From: an uncultured Collinsella sp.
Lineage (GTDB): Bacteria; Actinomycetota; Coriobacteriia; Coriobacteriales; Coriobacteriaceae
Assembly: GCA_900768435.1 (NCBI GenBank)
Contig: CAAGCW010000017.1
Span: forward strand, 1 to 64,000
Direction of reading: 5' to 3'
DNA length: 64,000 nucleotides
The position numbers and the translations under genes were made by a program. Shown here in pieces: positions 59,895 to 64,000 of the stretch (position 1 is the first letter of the stretch; every line of letters starts with the position of its first letter). The notes under the pieces are model-generated. The model was not told the DNA's origin, did no database searches, and saw only the letters and a program-made list of their open reading frames with translations.

Positions 59895-60773
59895 GTGTAC
59901 GATCGACGACTTGAGGCCATATCGGCCGCCGCGGAGCTGGGAAGCTTCTCGCGTGCGGCGGCACAATTGCGCGTGTCGACTCCGGCGCTCGTCAAGCAGG
60001 TGTCGGGCTTCGAGGCCGAGTTCGGCATCACGCTGTTCGAACGCTCGCACTCGGGCGTCAAAGTGACGCCGGCCGGCGCACTGCTGGTGGACGACGCGCG
60101 CTCGATCATGCGGCAGTCCGAGGACGCGCTGCGCCGTGCCCGACGCGCGGCGGGCGATGGCGGTGCCGTGCGCTTGGGCGTGTCGATGATGTGCCCGGGG
60201 CGCCAAACGCTGTCGATGTGGTCGGGCATCCACGATCTGGAACCGTCGCTGCGATTTGAAATCGTGCCGGTAAGCGATCTCTACGACGAGCGCGAGACCG
60301 TCATGCGTAGCTTGGGCCGCGAGGTCGATGTGGTGCAATCGAGTTTTTCTACCCCACGCTGGGGTGATGCCTGCCAAAAGCTCCGCATTGTCAACGTGCC
60401 GTTTTATATCGATCTGCCGCGCACGAGCCCGCTGGCGCGCAAGAATCGCATTACGGTTGCCGACTTGGAGGGTATGCGTCTGCGCGTACTGCGCCACGGC
60501 AACGACGCCATGGACAGCCTGCGCATCGATCTTTTGGCCGATGGCGGCGTGGACGTGATCGACGTGGACAGTTTTGACTTTGCGCTCTTTAACGAGGCGG
60601 AGGAAAAGGGCGACGCGGTGCTCACTTGCGGGGCGTGGTCGGGCGTGCACCCGGCTTTTGTAGGCGTGCCGTTCCTATGTGGCCGCGAGGTGCCGGTCTT
60701 CTTGCACTACCCGCTCGAGCCCACCCTCCAAGTACAAAAATTCGTCAACGCCATGGCCCAACTCCTCAACTAG
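59895..60773 (+). CDS. LysR-family transcriptional regulator
   Basis: 292 residues from GTG 59895 with GGGAG 7 bp upstream; the family homology starts exactly there (YDRRLEAISAAAELGSFSRA). Winged helix 1-60 with AAAQLRVSTPALVKQVSGFE and GITLFERS. The C-terminal periplasmic-binding-like effector domain (about 88-292) is present but shows modest conservation. Divergent from the SDR gene by 233 bp, so it probably activates that cluster in response to its substrate. Confidence 0.9.
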   Translation: MYDRRLEAISAAAELGSFSRAAAQLRVSTPALVKQVSGFEAEFGITLFERSHSGVKVTPAGALLVDDARSIMRQSEDALRRARRAAGDGGAVRLGVSMMCPGRQTLSMWSGIHDLEPSLRFEIVPVSDLYDERETVMRSLGREVDVVQSSFSTPRWGDACQKLRIVNVPFYIDLPRTSPLARKNRITVADLEGMRLRVLRHGNDAMDSLRIDLLADGGVDVIDVDSFDFALFNEAEEKGDAVLTCGAWSGVHPAFVGVPFLCGREVPVFLHYPLEPTLQVQKFVNAMAQLLN

Positions 60774-60788
60774 CTCATTTGGCGCGGG

Positions 60789-60880
60789 TAGTCTTTTTGG
60801 GACGGGGCTTTTTTAGCTACTTTCGCCGCCCTGCCTGCGCACCCTCAAAGTAGTCAAAAAGCCCCGTCCCAAAAAGACTA
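60789..60880. repeat. AGTCTTTTTGGGACGGGGC hairpin, long copy
   Basis: Arms of about 34 nt: 60789-60823 begins TAGTCTTTTTGGGACGGGGC and pairs with 60847-60880 ending GCCCCGTCCC-AAAAAGACTA; an inner GCTACTTT / AAAGTAG(T)C pairing continues. Loop of about 23 nt. Longer relative of 56139-56192. Confidence 0.8.
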
Positions 60881-60887
60881 ACAAAAC

Positions 60888-60915
60888 GAGGCCCTGGCCA
60901 AACGGCCAGGGCCTC
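60888..60915. terminator. GC-rich hairpin GAGGCCCTGGCC
   Basis: Perfect 12-bp stem GAGGCCCTGGCC / GGCCAGGGCCTC with a 4-nt loop, between the convergent LysR and ABC genes. Likely terminator. Confidence 0.7.
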
Positions 60916-60958
60916 ACTAACCTTTATTCCGTTTTAAACAACGGGCTGATTGCGCGCA

Positions 60959-61065
60959 GGAGGGTGCCCCGGGGCGGCGGGGTATTTCCTCCGCGCGCAG
61001 TTTCTTAAGCGTTGCGAGAATGTTTGAGCACGGAGGAATTACCCCGACGCCCCGGGGAACCCTCC
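60959..61065. repeat. Giant hairpin element F
   Basis: Arms of about 36 bp (60959-60994 with 61031-61065: GGAGGGTGCCCCGGGGCG... and ...CGCCCCGGGGAACCCTCC) with a few mismatches. The loop of about 37 nt contains AGTTTCTTAAGCGTTGCGAG followed by AATGTTTGAGC and differs from loops of the other elements. It ends 15 bp before the ABC gene stop. Confidence 0.75.
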
Positions 61066-61079
61066 GTCAGTAACCGTTC

Positions 61080-62999
61080 CTACTCCAGCTCAAACGCTCC
61101 CGTGTACAGCTGGTAGTAATACCCGCGCTTGGCGATCAGCTCGTCGTGGTTGCCGCGCTCGATGATGCGGCCGTGATCCAGACAGATGATCGCGTCGGAG
61201 TTGCGCACGGTGGACAGGCGGTGTGCGATGACAAACGTCGTGCGGCCCTCCATGAGCTTGTCCATGCCCGCCTGTACGATGGCCTCGGTGCGGGTGTCGA
61301 TGGAGCTCGTGGCCTCGTCCAGAATCATTGCCGGCGGATCGGCGACGGCGGCGCGTGCGATCGAAATCAGCTGGCGCTGGCCCTGCGACAGCTGTGCGCC
61401 GTTGCCGGTGAGCATGGTGTCGTAGCCGTCGGGCAGGCGGGTGATAAAGTCGTCTGCGCCCGCGAGCTTGGCCGCTGCGATGCACTCCTCGTCGGTGGCG
61501 TCCAGGTTGCCGTAGCGGATGTTGTCCATCACGGTGCCGGTGAACAGGTTCACGTCCTGCAGCACGACGCCCAGCGAGCGGCGCAGATCGGCCTTGCGGA
61601 TCTTATTGACGTTGATGCCGTCGTAGCGAATCTTGCCGTCGGCGATGTCATAGAAGCGGTTGATGAGGTTGGTGATGGTCGTCTTACCGGCACCGGTGGC
61701 GCCGACAAACGCGACCTTCTGACCCGGCTTGGCAAACACGGACACGCCGTGCAGGACCTCGTGGTCGGGGGTGTAGCCAAAGTCGACGTTGTCCATGACC
61801 AAGTCGCCGCGCAGCGGGACGTACTCGATCTCGCCGGTTGCGCGGTGCGGATGTTTCCACGCCCACATGCCGGTGTGGTGGTCAGCCTCCTCGAACTCCC
61901 AAGTCTCGGGGTTCACCTGTGCGTTGACGAGCGTCACGTAGCCTTCGTCGGCCTCGGGCTTCTCGTCGATGAGCTCAAAGATGCGGTCGGCGCCGGCGAG
62001 GCCCATGACCACGGCGTTGATCTGCTGCGAGATCTGGCCGATCTGTCCGCAGAACTGCTTGGTCATGTTGAGGAACGGCACCACGACGGCGATGGACAGC
62101 GCCATGCCCGAGATACTCAGGTTGGGCACGCCCAGCGCCAAGAAAATGCCGCCCGCCAGTGCGACCAGCACGTAGAGCAGGTTGCCCAGGTTCATAAGGA
62201 TGGGCATGAGGATGTTGGCGTACATGTTGGCCTTCTGGGAGACCTCGAAGAGCTTTTCGTTGCGCTCGTCAAAATCGGCCTCGGCGGCAGACTCGTGGCA
62301 GAACGCCTTGACGACCTTCTGGCCGTTCATGACTTCCTCGATATGGCCCTCGACCACGCCAAGCTCGGTCTGCTGCGCAATGAAGAAGCGCGCGGAGTTG
62401 GATCCGAGCAGCTTGGTCATAAAGGTCATAAAGGCGACGCCGGCGATGATGACCAAGCACATCCACACGCTGTAGTACAGCATGATAAAGAACACCGTGA
62501 CGATGATGATGATCGTCATGAGCAGGTTGGGCAGCGACTGGCTGATCATCTGACGCAGCGTGTCGATGTCGTTGGTGTAGTGGCTCATGATATCGCCGCG
62601 CTGGTGCGTGTCGAAGTAGCGGATCGGCAGGTCCTGCATGCGGTTGAACATCATCTCGCGCAGCTTCTCGAGCGAGCCCTGCGTGACGATAGCCATGGCG
62701 CGGTTCCAGAAGAGCGAGGACAGGACGCCGACGCCGTAGATGCAGGCGAGGGTGGTCACGAGCTGCAGAATCTTGGGCTGCGCGGCTTCCCAATCGCCCG
62801 ACTGCCACGATTCGCTAATAATTTGCAGGGCGCTCTGCAGGAAGGTCGCGCCGATGGAGTTGATGATGGCGCAGAGCACCACGCCGGCGACGACGAGGGG
62901 CAAAAGCACGGGATAGAAGCCAAAGAGCGTCTTGATGAGGCGCGACATGGTGCCGCCCTTGCGGTTGAGCGCGCGCTCGGCGGTCGTTGCCTTACTCAT
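61080..62999 (-). CDS. Heterodimeric ABC exporter, catalytic subunit (pair 3)
   Basis: 639 residues. Its ATG overlaps the end of its partner by 8 bp, with GGAGGCGAGG as ribosome site. Six membrane helices (about 20-330), a loop region with an insertion (ETWEFEEADHHTGMWAWKHP, about 375-394), then Walker A GATGAGKTT (about 432), altered signature LSQGQRQL (about 538), canonical MILDEATSSID with catalytic Glu, and switch His (IAHRLS). It partners the following partial gene as an asymmetric exporter of unknown substrate. Confidence 0.93.
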   Translation of the reverse strand: MSKATTAERALNRKGGTMSRLIKTLFGFYPVLLPLVVAGVVLCAIINSIGATFLQSALQIISESWQSGDWEAAQPKILQLVTTLACIYGVGVLSSLFWNRAMAIVTQGSLEKLREMMFNRMQDLPIRYFDTHQRGDIMSHYTNDIDTLRQMISQSLPNLLMTIIIIVTVFFIMLYYSVWMCLVIIAGVAFMTFMTKLLGSNSARFFIAQQTELGVVEGHIEEVMNGQKVVKAFCHESAAEADFDERNEKLFEVSQKANMYANILMPILMNLGNLLYVLVALAGGIFLALGVPNLSISGMALSIAVVVPFLNMTKQFCGQIGQISQQINAVVMGLAGADRIFELIDEKPEADEGYVTLVNAQVNPETWEFEEADHHTGMWAWKHPHRATGEIEYVPLRGDLVMDNVDFGYTPDHEVLHGVSVFAKPGQKVAFVGATGAGKTTITNLINRFYDIADGKIRYDGINVNKIRKADLRRSLGVVLQDVNLFTGTVMDNIRYGNLDATDEECIAAAKLAGADDFITRLPDGYDTMLTGNGAQLSQGQRQLISIARAAVADPPAMILDEATSSIDTRTEAIVQAGMDKLMEGRTTFVIAHRLSTVRNSDAIICLDHGRIIERGNHDELIAKRGYYYQLYTGAFELE

Positions 63000-64000
63000 G
63001 GGCCTCGCCTCCTTCCTGGGTCTGAGCTTGCGTTGCGGTCATGTCGGTGTTGTCTGCCGCCGTGTTCGCGTCGCCAGAGACGTCGTCGGCGTCTTGCGTA
63101 CCTTCGGCAGACATCTTGTTTTGCGAGGTAAAGGTCTCTCGGTAGATCTCGCTTGTCTTAAGCAGCTCGTCATGGTTGCCGATCTGCGCGATACGGCCGC
63201 CCTCCATGACGATGATGCGGTCTGCGTCCTGCACGGAGCTGATGCGCTGGGCGATGATGAGCTTGGTCGTGTTGGGCAGATAGCTTGCCAGCCCTGCGCG
63301 AATCTTGGCGTCGGTCTTGGTGTCGACGGCGCTGGTGGAGTCGTCCAGGATCAAGATTTTGGGGCGACGCAGCAGGGCGCGTGCAATGCACAGGCGCTGC
63401 TTCTGACCGCCCGAAACATTAGAGCCGCCCTGTTCGATCCAGGTGTCGTAGCCCTTGGGGAAACCGTCGACAAACTCGTCGGCGCAGGCCAGATGCGCTG
63501 CCTCGCGGACTTCCTCGTCGGTGGCGTTCGGGTCGCCCCAACGCAGGTTCTCGGCGATGGTGCCGCTAAACAGCACGTTTTTCTGCAGCACCATGGCGAC
63601 CTGGTGGCGCAGCGCGTCCAGGTCGTAGTCGCGCACGTCCACGCCGCCCACGCGCACAGCGCCTTCGGTGGTGTCGTACAGGCGGGCGATGAGGTTAACG
63701 AGCGTGGACTTGGCCGAGCCGGTGCCGCCGATGATGCCGATGGTCTCGCCGCTCGTAATGTGCAGGTCGATATCGTCGAGCGCCTGGCGCTTCGCATGCT
63801 TGGAATACTTAAAGCTCACGTGGTCAAAGTCGATGGAACCGTCGGCAACCTCGAGCACGGGCTCGGCGGGATCGGCGATCGTGGGCTCGGCGGCCAGCAC
63901 CTCGGCAATGCGGTGTGCCGATTCGTCGGCCATGGTCACCATGACAAAGATCATCGACAGCTGCATCAGGCTCATGAGAATCTGGAAACCATAGGTAAAG
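62992..64000 (-). CDS. Heterodimeric ABC exporter, degenerate-site subunit (pair 3), partial
   Basis: The C-terminal 335 residues; the gene continues past the window edge (frame open to 64000). The end of the membrane domain is followed by Walker A GGTGSAKST (about 63705-63730), in which Ala replaces the glycine before the catalytic Lys; intact signature VSGGQKQR; Walker B LILDDSTSAVD with Asp instead of Glu; and Gln for the switch His (IIAQRIS). A 50-residue acidic/Thr/Gln-rich tail ends the protein. It is the degenerate partner of the catalytic subunit at 61080. Confidence 0.92.
   Translation of the reverse strand, partial: FTYGFQILMSLMQLSMIFVMVTMADESAHRIAEVLAAEPTIADPAEPVLEVADGSIDFDHVSFKYSKHAKRQALDDIDLHITSGETIGIIGGTGSAKSTLVNLIARLYDTTEGAVRVGGVDVRDYDLDALRHQVAMVLQKNVLFSGTIAENLRWGDPNATDEEVREAAHLACADEFVDGFPKGYDTWIEQGGSNVSGGQKQRLCIARALLRRPKILILDDSTSAVDTKTDAKIRAGLASYLPNTTKLIIAQRISSVQDADRIIVMEGGRIAQIGNHDELLKTSEIYRETFTSQNKMSAEGTQDADDVSGDANTAADNTDMTATQAQTQEGGEAHE

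Overview
The window reads like a chromosome segment of a gut Coriobacteriia (Actinomycetota), most likely Collinsella or a close relative. The reasons are high GC, strong GC bias at third codon positions, genes spaced by GC-rich hairpin terminators, AGGAG-type ribosome binding sites, cell-wall-anchored surface proteins (MPDTG and LANTG sorting signals), a Kup/KdpDE-like potassium module, and several heterodimeric ABC exporters. This is inference from gene style, not from a database match. I count about 45 protein genes, one tRNA-Ser(UGA), the small SRP RNA, and an unusually dense set of intergenic palindromic repeats.

Layout. 1-7.5 kb: glmS (amino-sugar synthesis), a GntR regulator divergent from a YeiH-type transporter, a Fis-type regulator with a dead AAA+ core, a membrane protein, a nitroreductase and a small conserved protein. 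7.6-11.9 kb: a marR-ABC-ABC exporter operon. 12-18.8 kb: cysE, dedA, ilvE, lemA, a TetR regulator, tRNA-Ser, and a single gene fusing the tRNA deaminase TadA to a glycerate kinase. 19.4-26.5 kb: a very large LRR/beta-helix/pilin-domain adhesin broken by one frameshift, the SRP RNA, and a LANTG coiled-coil surface protein. 26.7-31.1 kb: a second heterodimeric ABC exporter and a flavodoxin. 31.1-36.5 kb: a LANTG surface protein of about 1360 residues, flanked on both sides by two kinds of novel repeats. 36.5-44.8 kb: an LtaS-like phosphoglycerol transferase, a nitroreductase, kup, a small membrane protein and a KdpD/KdpE-like two-component system. 44.9-53.5 kb: an RlmKL-type rRNA methyltransferase whose RlmL half looks inactive, a HAD phosphatase, a DeoR regulator and an ascorbate-type PTS operon bracketed by two near-identical transaldolase-family genes. 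53.9-60.8 kb: tex, then a Gfo/Idh dehydrogenase, OFA transporter and SDR dehydrogenase cluster divergent from a LysR regulator. 61-64 kb: a third heterodimeric ABC exporter, whose second gene runs off the window.

The most unusual content is non-coding. (1) An array of at least 15 alternately inverted 15-bp half-sites at a regular 31-bp spacing lies upstream of the LANTG gene at 31948, and four more half-sites lie downstream of it. (2) Two elements of about 128 bp, in opposite orientation outside those arrays, share unpaired sequence but have diverged stems with compensatory changes, which is the signature of a conserved structure. (3) At least six further families of dispersed hairpins or inverted-repeat elements lie between genes. 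Together they suggest active small mobile or structured elements shaping this chromosome; their mechanism is unknown to me.
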